NCBI GenBank assembly: GCA_017429695.1
Contig: JAFROK010000052.1
Location: 1-64,000, forward strand
From: Clostridia bacterium
GTDB lineage: Bacteria; Bacillota; Clostridia; Christensenellales; Aristaeellaceae
Reading direction: 5' to 3'
Length of the DNA stretch: 64,000 nt
The notes beneath the pieces were generated by a model, which had not been told where the DNA came from, made no database searches, and saw only the letters and a list, made by a program, of their open reading frames with translations. Positions 1-7,751 of this stretch are shown one piece after another. Numbering within the stretch: the first letter of the stretch is position 1; each line of letters begins with the position of its first letter. A program made the position numbers and the translations under genes.

Positions 1-2
1 AA

Positions 3-77
3 ACGGGCACTACCGGCAGCAAGGAGATCTCGGATCGGAATTTCGATATCGCCGATAATTTTATGAACAGCCTGTGA
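3..77 (+). CDS. C-terminal end of an unrecognised protein (partial)
   Basis: Frame 3 is open from the window edge and ends with TGA at 75-77, giving a 24-residue tail that ends in DNFMNSL. The tail has ordinary composition, but it is too short to assign. It would be the gene preceding the mobilization region of the element. The alternative is chance open reading frame. Confidence 0.25.
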   Translation, partial: TGTTGSKEISDRNFDIADNFMNSL

Positions 78-107
78 GGCTGTGAATAAAACCCATGCGG
101 CGATCAG

Positions 108-171
108 GTGATATCAGATTGGTATCACTTTTTTTGATGCCTGATTTCAGGTGATACCAAAGTGATATCAC
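108..171. repeat. Two 21-bp near-identical inverted copies (operator or iteron-like)
   Basis: The 21-mer at 108-128 and the one at 151-171 are reverse complements apart from two central bases; each begins GTGATA and ends TATCAC, so each is itself partly palindromic. They are separated by 22 bp containing a run of T. The pair could fold into one long stem, or could bind a dimeric protein at two sites. It lies upstream of the relaxase gene. Confidence 0.6.
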
Positions 172-199
172 TCCGGCAGGAAAGCAAGCGCATTGCTTT

Positions 200-445
200 T
201 CAGCCGGCAGGGAGTCCAGAGGGAAACCCTCTGGGCCTGGTGCAGGGCGGCAGCGTCTGCGCGGTTGCAAGGTAAGACCTTGCCCGGAGTCCAGAGACGG
301 AGTGCTCTGGGTCGGGTGCAGGGTGACAACGCCTGCCGGGAGTGCAGAGGGCAGCGCCCTCGCTCAGAGTCCAGAGGTGAAACCTTTGGCCCAGTCATGT
401 GTTGGGCCCGTAGGGTTCGACACATAGTACTGGGTATTACCTGTC
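200..445. other. Hairpin array upstream of relaxase gene; candidate oriT region
   Basis: This 454-base gap (78-531) contains no convincing gene. It carries a series of stem-loops: CCAGAGGG/CCCTCTGG at 216-234, GCAAGGT/ACCTTGC at 267-283, CCAGAG/CTCTGG at 291-310, GAGGGC/GCCCTC at 347-361, CCAGAGG/CCTTTGG at 371-389 and GGCCCA/TGGGCC at 388-408. The motif GAGTCCAGAG precedes three of them. The segment CATAGTACTGGGTATTACC at 423-441 has the general look of MobV nic regions. Location just 5' of a MobV relaxase gene is where oriT is expected. Assignment as oriT is inference. Confidence 0.5.
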
Positions 446-531
446 TAAAAAAGCCAGGTTTCCTGGATCGCGTCCCCCGCTTCTTCCCTCTACCCCAACA
501 ATCCCAACCCAGAAAGGAGGTGAAAATTACT

Positions 532-1842
532 ATGGCAGCTCAACGTGTATCCCGCCATAACGGTCGCGCTGGAAAAAGCGGTGCTTACAGTTCCAAGCAC
601 AATGACCGGAAATTCGACGCGGAAAATGCTGACCACATTGATTCTTCCCGGACGCATCTGAATATGTACTGGGACTATCAAAATGGTCTGCGTTCCCATG
701 AAGAACAGGAGAATGGAAAATATCCGTCTTTTGCGGATGTCGAAAAGCAGTTCTACACGGAACGCTATTCCGACTTCGTCGCCGGTCAGAATGAGCGGAA
801 TCGGAAAGCCGGCCATTCCAAACGGAACCGTACTGCGGAAGCTCTGTTGAAAGACAGGCGGACCTGCCCGGAAGAAACGATCTACCAGATCGGAAAACAG
901 GGCAGCGAAACTCCGCCTTCCGTCCTGATGGATGTACTCGATGATTATCGTGAGCGCTTTAACGCCCGTTTCGGAGAGCATGTGCATATTCTGGACTGGG
1001 CGCTTCATCTGGATGAAACGACGCCTCATGTCCATGAGCGGCATGTTTTCGACGTGAAGAACGATTACGAGGAAATTGAGCCGAAGCAGGAAAAGGCGCT
1101 GGAAGCAATGGGAATTCCTCTTCCGAATCCGGATGAATCGTCGAGCCGGAAAAACAATCGAAAAATGACTTTCGATTCGATCTGCCGGGATCTGTTCATT
1201 GATGTCTGCAAGGAACACGGCCTTTCAATCGAAGAGGAACCCATCTACGGCGGTCAAGCTTACCGCGAGAAAAATGATTTCATCATTGAATCGCAGCAAG
1301 CTGAAATCGACCAGCAGCAGGAAGCAATCGCCCAGCAGCAACAGGCTCTGGCCAGTCTCCAGGCTCAGCAGGCCCAGAACAGCCAGATTCTAATGCAGCA
1401 GCAGGCCGAGATTGACAGCAATGCTTCATTGCTGGATGATGAAAAGGTGTTCATCGCCAGCATTGCTGCACAAGCCCATGACTCGGCTGTGAAAGTGACT
1501 GCTGAGAGCGTGGTCAGGGAAACTCAGGCCAGTACGGTCAGAGCGCTTTCTGCCTTTAAGGAGAAAAACACTTCTCCGGACAGAAAGTTGAAACCGGCCA
1601 TCCGGGATGCAGTCAGCGCTTACCTTGACGGCGCAATCTCCATGATCCAGAAGCGTACCGAAAAGCTGGTCAGCTGGATCAAAGAGCGGCTGTTCAAATC
1701 CGAAGTCCGTTCGGAGAACATCCGAAAGATCGAAAAGGAGATTGCTCCTTCGATCCGTGAACAGCTCAAGGCTTTCCGGCAAAAAGAACTGGAAGCACCG
1801 CCCCGGCGTAAAGTGATCCAGCGTGATCACGATTCCCGGTAA
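532..1842 (+). CDS. MobV/Pre-family relaxase (plasmid mobilization protein)
   Basis: This 436-residue protein nicks oriT and pilots a single DNA strand during mobilization. The metal-binding motif of MobV/Pre relaxases is visible at residues 159-168 (HLDETTPHVH), and the N-terminal RVSRHNGRAGKSGAYSSKHN segment is basic. Residues about 265-310 are Gln-rich and look coiled-coil, which may serve dimerization. An in-frame open stretch runs upstream to 193, but AAAGGAGGT at 513-521 fits ATG 532, and the upstream part is hairpin-rich noncoding DNA. A terminator follows at 1867-1895. The host transfer machinery is not encoded nearby, so the element would need a helper. Confidence 0.88.
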   Translation: MAAQRVSRHNGRAGKSGAYSSKHNDRKFDAENADHIDSSRTHLNMYWDYQNGLRSHEEQENGKYPSFADVEKQFYTERYSDFVAGQNERNRKAGHSKRNRTAEALLKDRRTCPEETIYQIGKQGSETPPSVLMDVLDDYRERFNARFGEHVHILDWALHLDETTPHVHERHVFDVKNDYEEIEPKQEKALEAMGIPLPNPDESSSRKNNRKMTFDSICRDLFIDVCKEHGLSIEEEPIYGGQAYREKNDFIIESQQAEIDQQQEAIAQQQQALASLQAQQAQNSQILMQQQAEIDSNASLLDDEKVFIASIAAQAHDSAVKVTAESVVRETQASTVRALSAFKEKNTSPDRKLKPAIRDAVSAYLDGAISMIQKRTEKLVSWIKERLFKSEVRSENIRKIEKEIAPSIREQLKAFRQKELEAPPRRKVIQRDHDSR

Positions 1843-1866
1843 ACCTGACAATTGAATATTGATAAC

Positions 1867-1895
1867 CTTCGGTCATTCTCAACCGAAGCATTTTT
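1867..1895 (+). terminator. Rho-independent terminator after relaxase gene
   Basis: Stem CTTCGGT/ACCGAAG (1867-1873 and 1882-1888) is followed by a T run at 1890-1895. A second small hairpin, GGATGT/ACATCC, lies at 1901-1918. The primase gene starts downstream at 2043, so the structure may terminate or attenuate relaxase transcripts. Confidence 0.75.
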
Positions 1896-2042
1896 ATGCA
1901 GGATGTACTCCTACATCCCTGAAAACCGGGGAACCTGATGAATTCATTGCGATGAGAAGTTCCCTAAGGATTCTTTTTCCGGATCGCCGGCAGATGATTT
2001 CACCGGCGATCTTCTTATTTCTATAACTTTGGAGGAATGACA

Positions 2043-2654
2043 ATGAGCATTTTTACTGATGTGAAGGAGGCTGTTACCGTGAAGGAAGCAGCTGAATTCT
2101 ATGGTTTTTCTGTAAAGAGCAACGGAATGATGTGCTGTCCGTTTCATAACGACAAGCATCCTTCCATGAAGGTCGACAATCGGTTTTATTGCTTTGGTTG
2201 TCATGCCAAAGGCGATGTAATTGATTTTGTCGCCGGCGTTTTCCATCTCACGCTTTATGATGCTGCCCGGAAGCTTGCTGATGATTTTCATCTGCTGCCT
2301 CGTCCGCCTGAATCCGCGGCACTTGTTCCCGTTCGGCCGGATAAGAAAACCATTCTGCCCGTATCCTGGAATGATAGGTCTGCTTTCAGGACAATGCATC
2401 GGTATGAACTGGTGCTGAAGCAGTGGAAGAAAGACTACGCTCCTGTGGATCGGGACGCCGAATGGGATGAACATTTCGTGGCAGCGTTGCAGACGCTGCC
2501 TTCCGTTTCTGACTGGGTAGACCAGCTGGCCAGTAATGATCAGTTAACCCGGGAATATGCGGTAAAGGATTTGCTTGCCGACGGCACCCTGGATCAGGTC
2601 AGATTGTTTCTGCACAAGCATGCCCGTCCTGCGAAATCAGAACAGGCAGCGTAA
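2043..2654 (+). CDS. CHC2 zinc-finger DNA primase-like protein
   Basis: The 203-residue protein carries a DnaG-type CHC2 zinc finger: C32, H35, C50 and C53 in CPFHNDKHPSM and YCFGCHAKGD. The TOPRIM catalytic half of a full primase is missing, so it may bind template and cooperate with the VapE-like protein encoded 18 bp downstream. GGAGG at 2031-2035 fits ATG 2043; the ATG at 2037 is too close to it. Short CHC2 proteins are common in small integrative elements of Clostridia, where they are linked to element replication. Role here is inferred from family and context. Confidence 0.8.
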   Translation: MSIFTDVKEAVTVKEAAEFYGFSVKSNGMMCCPFHNDKHPSMKVDNRFYCFGCHAKGDVIDFVAGVFHLTLYDAARKLADDFHLLPRPPESAALVPVRPDKKTILPVSWNDRSAFRTMHRYELVLKQWKKDYAPVDRDAEWDEHFVAALQTLPSVSDWVDQLASNDQLTREYAVKDLLADGTLDQVRLFLHKHARPAKSEQAA

Positions 2655-2672
2655 CGGGGAGGCGTATATGGA

Positions 2673-4148
2673 ATGATAGAAAAGATTCCGCTGCAGATTG
2701 GCTGCAGCACGTCATCTCAGCAGGCTGATTCCAGGGATAACTTTCATGAACTGACCGTGATCAATACGGAGCAGGATCAGCTTCGTGCTGAAATCCGGGA
2801 CAGCCTTGAAGTGACCGATAAAGGTGTTGTGAAAAACACCATCGGGAACTATGTCACTGTTTTCACTCAGGATCCACTGCTGAAGGATTCGATTCGCTTC
2901 AATCTCCTGACTGAACGGATTGATATTATCGGTGATCTTGGTTGGCATCGAAGTTCATCTGTTCTGACAGATACAGATCTGAACTTTCTGCAATACTTCT
3001 GTGAAAAGAAGTATGGCCTCTCCAGCGATAAGAAAATGCGCAGTGCGCTGAGCATCGTGGCGAACAACAACTGTTTTCATCCGATTCGCCAGAAACTGGA
3101 GAGCCTGGTTTGGGATGGTGTCCCCCGGATTCGTCACTGTCTGCATCATTTCCTCGGTTCTGCTGAGGATGACTATACGGAAGAAGTTTTCCGGCATGCA
3201 CTGCTCGGAGCAATCCGGCGCGTATTCATCCCTGGCTGTAAGTATGAAGAAGTTCTGGCGCTGGTAGGCGGTCAGGGTATCGGGAAGTCCACCTTCCTCA
3301 GGTTCCTGGCGATGAATGACGAATGGTTCTCGGATGATATCCGTCGTCTGGATGATGAAAAAGTATTTCAACGGCTTCAGGGACACTGGATTGTTGAAAT
3401 CTGCGAAATGCTTGCCACCAATAACGCCAAGAGCGTGGAGGAAAGCAGATCATTCTTCAGCCGGCAGAAGGATACTTATCGCGTGCCCTATGAATCCCAG
3501 CCCCAGGACAGGTTGCGGCAGTGCATCTTTGCCGGAACTTCGAATTCCTATGATTTCCTTCCCCTGGATCGGGCTGGAAACCGCCGTTTTCTTCCTGTCA
3601 TGACGGATGGAACGAAGGCGGAAGTCCATATTCTCGACAATGAGGCCGAATCGCGCGCTTACATTGAACAGGTATGGGCGGAAGCAATGTCCATCTACAA
3701 CGATGGTCATTACAGCATGAAATTCTCACCGGAAATCGCTAAAAAGCTGATCGAGGTGCAGAAGGACTTCATGCCGGAAGACTATGACGCCGGAAAGATT
3801 CTCGACTGGCTTCAATCCTATAAGGGCAACATCGTTTGTTGCCGTATGCTCCACAAGGAGGCTTTAGGCCGTATGGATGAGCCGAAGAAATACCAGCTTC
3901 ACGCTTATGTCGAAATCATGCGAAGCGAAGCGGGTGATAAGTGGCGGAGATTTGAGAATCCTCGCAGTTTCGGACCTGAATACGGCCGGCAGAAAGGTTG
4001 GGAGAGAATCAAAACAGCCCATGATCCTCCCGCAAGGGAGGCTAATCCCGGCAATCAACTCCCCGACAACCAACCCAAGCCGAACAGCATCCCGAATGAA
4101 CAGGCAGTCCAACTGGGCATGCCTGCCGAATGGCTTGAAGCCGGATAA
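2673..4148 (+). CDS. VapE/virulence-associated E family P-loop protein (putative replicative helicase)
   Basis: The 491-residue protein has a Walker A motif GGQGIGKST at residues 199-207, followed by WFSDDI and the segment GHWIVEICEM, typical of the VapE/VirE ATPase domain related to superfamily 3 helicases. It is expected to unwind or initiate replication of the excised element together with the CHC2 protein immediately upstream. GGGGAGG at 2656-2662 serves ATG 2673. The C-terminal 60 residues are Pro- and Asn-rich and probably disordered. The gene is followed by the iteron/inverted-repeat region, consistent with a replication module. The biochemical activity is not established from sequence. 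Confidence 0.82.
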   Translation: MIEKIPLQIGCSTSSQQADSRDNFHELTVINTEQDQLRAEIRDSLEVTDKGVVKNTIGNYVTVFTQDPLLKDSIRFNLLTERIDIIGDLGWHRSSSVLTDTDLNFLQYFCEKKYGLSSDKKMRSALSIVANNNCFHPIRQKLESLVWDGVPRIRHCLHHFLGSAEDDYTEEVFRHALLGAIRRVFIPGCKYEEVLALVGGQGIGKSTFLRFLAMNDEWFSDDIRRLDDEKVFQRLQGHWIVEICEMLATNNAKSVEESRSFFSRQKDTYRVPYESQPQDRLRQCIFAGTSNSYDFLPLDRAGNRRFLPVMTDGTKAEVHILDNEAESRAYIEQVWAEAMSIYNDGHYSMKFSPEIAKKLIEVQKDFMPEDYDAGKILDWLQSYKGNIVCCRMLHKEALGRMDEPKKYQLHAYVEIMRSEAGDKWRRFENPRSFGPEYGRQKGWERIKTAHDPPAREANPGNQLPDNQPKPNSIPNEQAVQLGMPAEWLEAG

Positions 4149-4164
4149 GCGATGATTGCCAGGC

Positions 4165-4363
4165 TGGTTGCGATCCTGGTTGTCATAATGGTTGCTGCCT
4201 ATAGCAGGCTGCACCTATTGTGAAATATATGTTTCTCTGTGTCTGTATCCGTTGCGGCAACCAAAGCAACCGTGAAAACCGAAAAAAATCGTAAACGATT
4301 CATTTCCCTCTCTCTGACAGGGAAATGAAAACAGAAAAATGTTTTGCCTTTGGTTGCCGCAAC
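4165..4363. other. Candidate replication origin: 12-bp iterons plus long inverted repeat
   Basis: TGGTTG recurs at 4165, 4177 and 4189, exactly 12 bp apart, and again at 4351 and 4365. A perfect 16-bp inverted repeat begins GTTGCGGCAACC at 4251-4266 and returns at 4348-4363. Inside it lie two more palindromes, AATCGT/ACGATT at 4287-4300 and CATTTCCCT/AGGGAAATG at 4301-4327. The site sits directly after primase and helicase-like genes and before the excisionase gene. An origin is the simplest reading; an excisionase or regulator binding region is the alternative. Confidence 0.5.
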
Positions 4364-4403
4364 TTGGTTGTCAACCCCATCAACGAAGAAAGGAGTGTTG
4401 CCT

Positions 4404-4676
4404 GTGTTCGAAAAGGCATTGCCGCTTAAGCCGCAGCAGGAACCACGTACGGAATCTGCTCCGTCAGTTTCTGTTCCGCGGATGACCCTCACGGTCGAGG
4501 AAACGGCTGATGAGCTTCATATCTCCCGTCCTGTTGCCTATGAACTGGTTAAGGAACCGGATTTCCCGTCCTTCAGGATTGGAAAACGAATTCTGGTTAA
4601 CCGTCTTGGGCTTCAGCGCTGGATTGATTATCAAAGCGATCAGCCCCTGCCCGATGTGGCAGACACCGCAGCCTAA
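4404..4676 (+). CDS. Excisionase-type helix-turn-helix DNA-binding protein
   Basis: This 90-residue protein has a MerR/excisionase-like winged HTH: MTLTVEETADELHISRPVAYELVK, then a wing containing FPSFRIGKRILVNR, then the terminal helix GLQRWIDYQ. Such proteins bend DNA at attachment sites and steer a tyrosine integrase toward excision, or repress element genes. I take GTG 4404 as start because AAAGGAG at 4389-4395 is well placed; an open frame extends to 4344 but crosses the inverted repeat. The integrase gene lies 149 bp downstream, the usual xis-int order. Confidence 0.8.
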   Translation: MFEKALPLKPQQEPRTESAPSVSVPRMTLTVEETADELHISRPVAYELVKEPDFPSFRIGKRILVNRLGLQRWIDYQSDQPLPDVADTAA

Positions 4677-4705
4677 ACCGCTGCAGAAAATACCAATCAA
4701 TCTAT

Positions 4706-4806
4706 TGCCCCGCAAAGCTAAGGCTGTTATGATAGGTGCGAGGGGAAGTCAACCTTCCCTGTGAACCTTGATAACTGAATTAGCCGTAGTTTTGCGGGGC
4801 ATTTTT
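4706..4806 (+). promoter_or_regulatory. Structured leader/terminator-like element before integrase gene
   Basis: TGCCCCGCAAAGCTAAGGCT at 4706-4725 pairs, with few mismatches, with the segment at 4782-4800 (AGCCGTAGTTTTGCGGGGC), followed by ATTTTTATT. Between them an inner hairpin AGGGGAAG/CTTCCCT lies at 4741-4760. The whole forms a long-stemmed, branched RNA ending in a T run only about 20 bp before the integrase ATG. It could be an attenuator for the integrase, or the terminator of the upstream operon. Confidence 0.5.
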
Positions 4807-4825
4807 ATTAGGAGGAAAAAGTAAA

Positions 4826-6004
4826 ATGTCTCGCAATAAGTTAGCTCAGCGAAGCGATGGTCGCTTCAAGGTAAACTATAAGGATAAGCAGTTTTACGGA
4901 AAGAGCAAGAAAGAAGCTCTCCGTAAACGCGAAGAATATGTCGCGCTGGAAAAAGCGGGGATCGATTACGATCACTGCGATACGCCGTTCACGGATTACG
5001 GGTTGAGATGGCTCGAGACCTACCGTGTCGATTGCAGTTCCCGTCAACAGCAGCAGTACGCCAACATGATCAAATATGCTGGCGAAAAGCTGAACAATAA
5101 GCCGATGCGGCATATCACGGTGACGGACATTCAGTCCATCATCAATACGCTGTCCGTTTATTCCACGTCCTATGTCAATAAGTTTATGACCACCCTGAGG
5201 GGCATCTTCCGCACAGCGTTTGCGGAAGGCGCAATTCTGCGCAACCCGATGGATCTGGTCAAACGTCCCAAGTGCAAGAAAGCCGAGGGACATCGCGCTC
5301 TTGAGGAATGGGAGCGTGATCTGATCAGTTCCACCTATCGTGAGCATGATTTCGGCCCGGTAGCCATGGTCATGCTTTATACCGGCCTCCGGAGGGGTGA
5401 AGCGATTTATATCGACGTTGACCGGGATGTGGACTTTGAAAACAATTTGATTACGGTACGGGGCGCAGTCAGTTTTTCCAACGGCAATCAGGCAGAGGAA
5501 TCTGAAGGGAAAACGGAGAACGCGAAGCGGACGATTCCCCTTGTGAAACCGCTGGCAGATGCTCTCCAGGGTTGTCATGGTCTGCTGTGTCCGAAAGAGG
5601 ACGGCAAACTGATGTCCCAGACTGCCTTCGAAAGGAAGTATGAATCCTATATCTGCTTTCTGGAAACCAAGGTCAATGGCTGCCATAAACGTTGGTACGG
5701 CAAGACCAGGGAGCACAAGGCGCTTCTGGCTTCCGGAAAAGAACTGCCGCCCTGGAAGGACGTGACAATCCGTTGTCACGATTTTCGGGTTGACTTCTGT
5801 ACCCGTTGCTATTACGCCGATATTCCGATTAAAACTCTTCAGCGCTGGATGGGTCATGCGTCCCTGAAGATGATCATGGAGATTTACACCAAGCTTTCCA
5901 AGGCTGAAGAGGAAAAAGGCGCGGTCAAGTTGACGGAATTCATGGAGAGAGGACTTGTGTCCTCAACTCCCGCTCACGAGCAGTCTGAACCCAGGGCTTG
6001 TTGA
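4826..6004 (+). CDS. Tyrosine recombinase / phage-type integrase
   Basis: The 392-residue integrase catalyses site-specific insertion and excision of the element. An AP2-like arm-binding N terminus (about 1-50) and a SAM-like core-binding domain (about 55-150) precede the catalytic domain. Catalytic residues are visible: R189 in TGLRRGE, H318 and R321 in HDFR, H344 in MGH and the nucleophile Y354 in EIYTKL. GGAGG at 4811-4815 serves ATG 4826. The 3' end of the gene already contains the first of three repeated motifs that continue toward the tRNA-Arg gene. Length and domain order match Tn916-like integrases. Confidence 0.93.
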   Translation: MSRNKLAQRSDGRFKVNYKDKQFYGKSKKEALRKREEYVALEKAGIDYDHCDTPFTDYGLRWLETYRVDCSSRQQQQYANMIKYAGEKLNNKPMRHITVTDIQSIINTLSVYSTSYVNKFMTTLRGIFRTAFAEGAILRNPMDLVKRPKCKKAEGHRALEEWERDLISSTYREHDFGPVAMVMLYTGLRRGEAIYIDVDRDVDFENNLITVRGAVSFSNGNQAEESEGKTENAKRTIPLVKPLADALQGCHGLLCPKEDGKLMSQTAFERKYESYICFLETKVNGCHKRWYGKTREHKALLASGKELPPWKDVTIRCHDFRVDFCTRCYYADIPIKTLQRWMGHASLKMIMEIYTKLSKAEEEKGAVKLTEFMERGLVSSTPAHEQSEPRAC

Positions 6005-6165
6005 CAAAATGTCCCGCTGAAAGGCAGGCTGCTCCCAGGGCTATTTGACTTTTTTGCCTGAACTGTTTTGAACCGTTTTTGAACTGTTTCAGTACGTAAA
6101 ACGTGGTAAAAATGAATGAAATTACGTCTGAACATGTCAGATCTGGTAAACAGGGCTGTTTGACA
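5992..6165. repeat. Three copies of CAGGGCTNKTTGAC, candidate integrase arm sites
   Basis: CAGGGCTTGTTGACA (5992-6006), CAGGGCTATTTGACT (6036-6050) and CAGGGCTGTTTGACA (6151-6165) are direct repeats between the integrase gene end and the tRNA. Between copies two and three, TGAACYGTTT occurs three times (6059, 6069, 6080), spaced 10-11 bp, one helical turn. Repeats of this type beside an integrase gene usually bind the integrase N-terminal domain or the excisionase at an attachment site. Confidence 0.6.
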
Positions 6166-6190
6166 ATCCGGTGATAGTGAATCGCTGGAG

Positions 6191-6236
6191 CCGTTGAAAA
6201 CAAAAGGATCGGAGGCTCATTTCTGAACCTCCGATC
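6191..6236 (-). terminator. Rho-independent terminator of tRNA-Arg transcript
   Basis: Perfect 9-bp stem GATCGGAGG/CCTCCGATC at 6207-6236 with a 12-base loop. On the minus strand it is followed by a T-rich tract (CTTTTGTTTTC). It begins four bases after the tRNA 3' end. Confidence 0.85.
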
Positions 6237-6239
6237 GAG

Positions 6240-6313
6240 TGAGCCCGGCGGGATTCGAACCCACGACCTTTTGATTCGTAGTCAAACACTCTATCCAGCT
6301 GAGCTACGAGCCC
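6240..6313 (-). tRNA. tRNA-Arg (anticodon ACG)
   Basis: Read on the minus strand, the gene starts GGGCTCGTAGCTCAG. It has a D arm, a 5-bp anticodon stem around loop CTACGAA (anticodon ACG, read as ICG), the T arm GTGGG-TTCGAAT-CCCGC and acceptor stem GGGCTCG/CGGGCTC with two G-U pairs. Discriminator base is A; CCA is not encoded. The 3' end faces the integrase gene, so it is the likely attachment site of the element. Confidence 0.95.
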
Positions 6314-6338
6314 ACATGCTGTCCTTGACAGCCTTGAT

Positions 6339-6367
6339 ATGATAGCACACCTGTTCGCCTATGTCAA
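6339..6367 (-). promoter_or_regulatory. Promoter of tRNA-Arg
   Basis: On the minus strand, TTGACA (6367-6362), a 17-base spacer and TATCAT (6344-6339) stand about 25 bp before the tRNA 5' end. Confidence 0.85.
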
Positions 6368-6418
6368 ATCTTTTTTTCGAGAAAGCAGCGATGCTTCTGA
6401 ACAGATGGTGATCAGCTA

Positions 6419-7747
6419 TCAGCGGTGATCCTGCAGCAGCCGGATAAACTCATCGGTGGCTGAGGTGAAGCAGAGGCGGTATTCATTCTGATGCCGGTTC
6501 ATTACTTTGGCGTAAACTTCCTGGTCGTTCAGCTGAATCATCAGATTCTGCAGGGGATTGAGTTCCTGACTGGTAATCAGGGCGACATATTTATGATCTT
6601 CCGTCACGGTTGTGATCCATCCCCGGTGAAAGGAAAGCGTGACTTCTTTGTTATCGAGAATTGAGAAAGAGACTTCTTTTTCCGCCGGAAGCTTCCGCCA
6701 TGACATCCGGGCGTTTGCGCCGGAAAGCAACGCCTTGTCTCCCAAACCGATGACACTGTAGATTCTTATTTCACTTCGCCCGCCTTTCGGCATGAAGGAG
6801 TGAATCTCGGAGACGGTGATCTGTTCCGGGATCCGGTTCCTTGTGCTTTCTGAAATCAGGACCTGCCCGCCGACTGTCTGGGATTCCACACGGCCGGCGA
6901 TGTTGACGGTTTCCCCAACACAACCGAATTTCATTTTGAAACGTGAACCGATATTGCCGACAACCGCGGGACCGGAATGAATGCCGATGCCCATTTCCAG
7001 ATCCGGGAAACCGTTTGCGCGATTCCATTCGTTGACGGCGGGCATGGCATTCTGCATTTCGATGGCACAGGCAGTTGCGACGGAAGCGTGATCCGGGGAA
7101 TCTTTGGCCGCACCGAAAACGACGAATATGCCGTCTCCGAGGAACTCGATGACAATTCCCCGGAAGCGATCGATGACGGACGTTATAAATTCAAAATAAT
7201 GATTCAGCATCCGAACCAGCTCAGCGGGTGAAAGGCTGCTGCTGATGACTGTGAAACCGCGGAGGTCCGCCATGAGGATGCTGACATCCCTGGAATGGAC
7301 AGCCTGCATATCTTCTTCCGTCGAGGAGAGAACATATTCCGCGATTTCCGGCGAAGTAAACCGTGCCAGCGCGGAACGCGCTTTAATCAGATCCGTGAGG
7401 TTGTTGATGACAATGGTAATTACCCGGGAGTTTTCCGTGTCACAGGTCAGGCTGACATGAAGATGGAAAAGCTGCCCCTCATTATTGACATAATCTGTGA
7501 TGGAACGGACAGGGGATTTGTTGACCACAGCATCAATAAAAACCTGGATCAGCCTGTCATTTCCCTCTACATAGGGGATGGCATCCCAGATTTTTCCGTG
7601 TTCATTTTCACCGAAACCGAACAGGTCACGGGCAGCCTGATTCGAATAAAGCAGTTCTCCGTTCAGGGATGTCAGGCAGACAGCGTCATCCATACTGGAA
7701 ACGATATAATCAATTTGTTCCGGGGTCAGAATTCGGGGAAGAGGCAT
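6419..7747 (-). CDS. PAS domain-containing class III nucleotide cyclase
   Basis: The 442-residue protein has a PAS-like sensor (about 10-125) and a class III cyclase catalytic domain (about 150-335) that would form cAMP or cGMP from the triphosphate. Metal-binding aspartates D161 (MADLRGF) and D205 (FLGDGIF) and the transition-state residues N282 and R286 (TVNIAGR) are present. The usual adenylate-specifying Lys before FLGD is Glu here, and the usual Asp position before GETVN appears to be Gly, so substrate is uncertain. The last 90 residues form an unrecognised domain. AGGAAGG fits ATG 7747; an in-frame ATG at 7774 lies inside the upstream gene. No membrane segment is seen. Confidence 0.88.
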   Translation of the reverse strand: MPLPRILTPEQIDYIVSSMDDAVCLTSLNGELLYSNQAARDLFGFGENEHGKIWDAIPYVEGNDRLIQVFIDAVVNKSPVRSITDYVNNEGQLFHLHVSLTCDTENSRVITIVINNLTDLIKARSALARFTSPEIAEYVLSSTEEDMQAVHSRDVSILMADLRGFTVISSSLSPAELVRMLNHYFEFITSVIDRFRGIVIEFLGDGIFVVFGAAKDSPDHASVATACAIEMQNAMPAVNEWNRANGFPDLEMGIGIHSGPAVVGNIGSRFKMKFGCVGETVNIAGRVESQTVGGQVLISESTRNRIPEQITVSEIHSFMPKGGRSEIRIYSVIGLGDKALLSGANARMSWRKLPAEKEVSFSILDNKEVTLSFHRGWITTVTEDHKYVALITSQELNPLQNLMIQLNDQEVYAKVMNRHQNEYRLCFTSATDEFIRLLQDHR

Positions 7748-7751
7748 AGGA

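Larger units (their letters stand above)
1..6240. mobile_element. Integrated mobilizable element (right-hand part), tRNA-Arg associated
   Basis: The stretch holds a relaxase, a CHC2 primase-like protein, a VapE-like P-loop protein, an excisionase-type HTH protein and a tyrosine integrase, all on the plus strand, and it stops at the 3' end of a tRNA-Arg gene. No type IV secretion, coupling protein or phage structural gene is present, so it looks like an integrative mobilizable element or integrated plasmid that borrows a conjugation machine. The left boundary is not in the window: no second copy of the tRNA 3' end was seen between 1 and 6000. Integration at the tRNA is inferred from the layout, not shown by a direct repeat. 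Confidence 0.75.

Noticed and set aside
193..531. Open frame upstream of the relaxase start
   Set aside because: It crosses the hairpin array, has no ribosome binding site, and translates to a low-complexity Arg/Gly-rich segment; the AAAGGAGGT before 532 is decisive.
1..6240. Prophage remnant
   Set aside because: No capsid, portal, terminase, tail or lysis gene is present; a relaxase gene points to mobilization.
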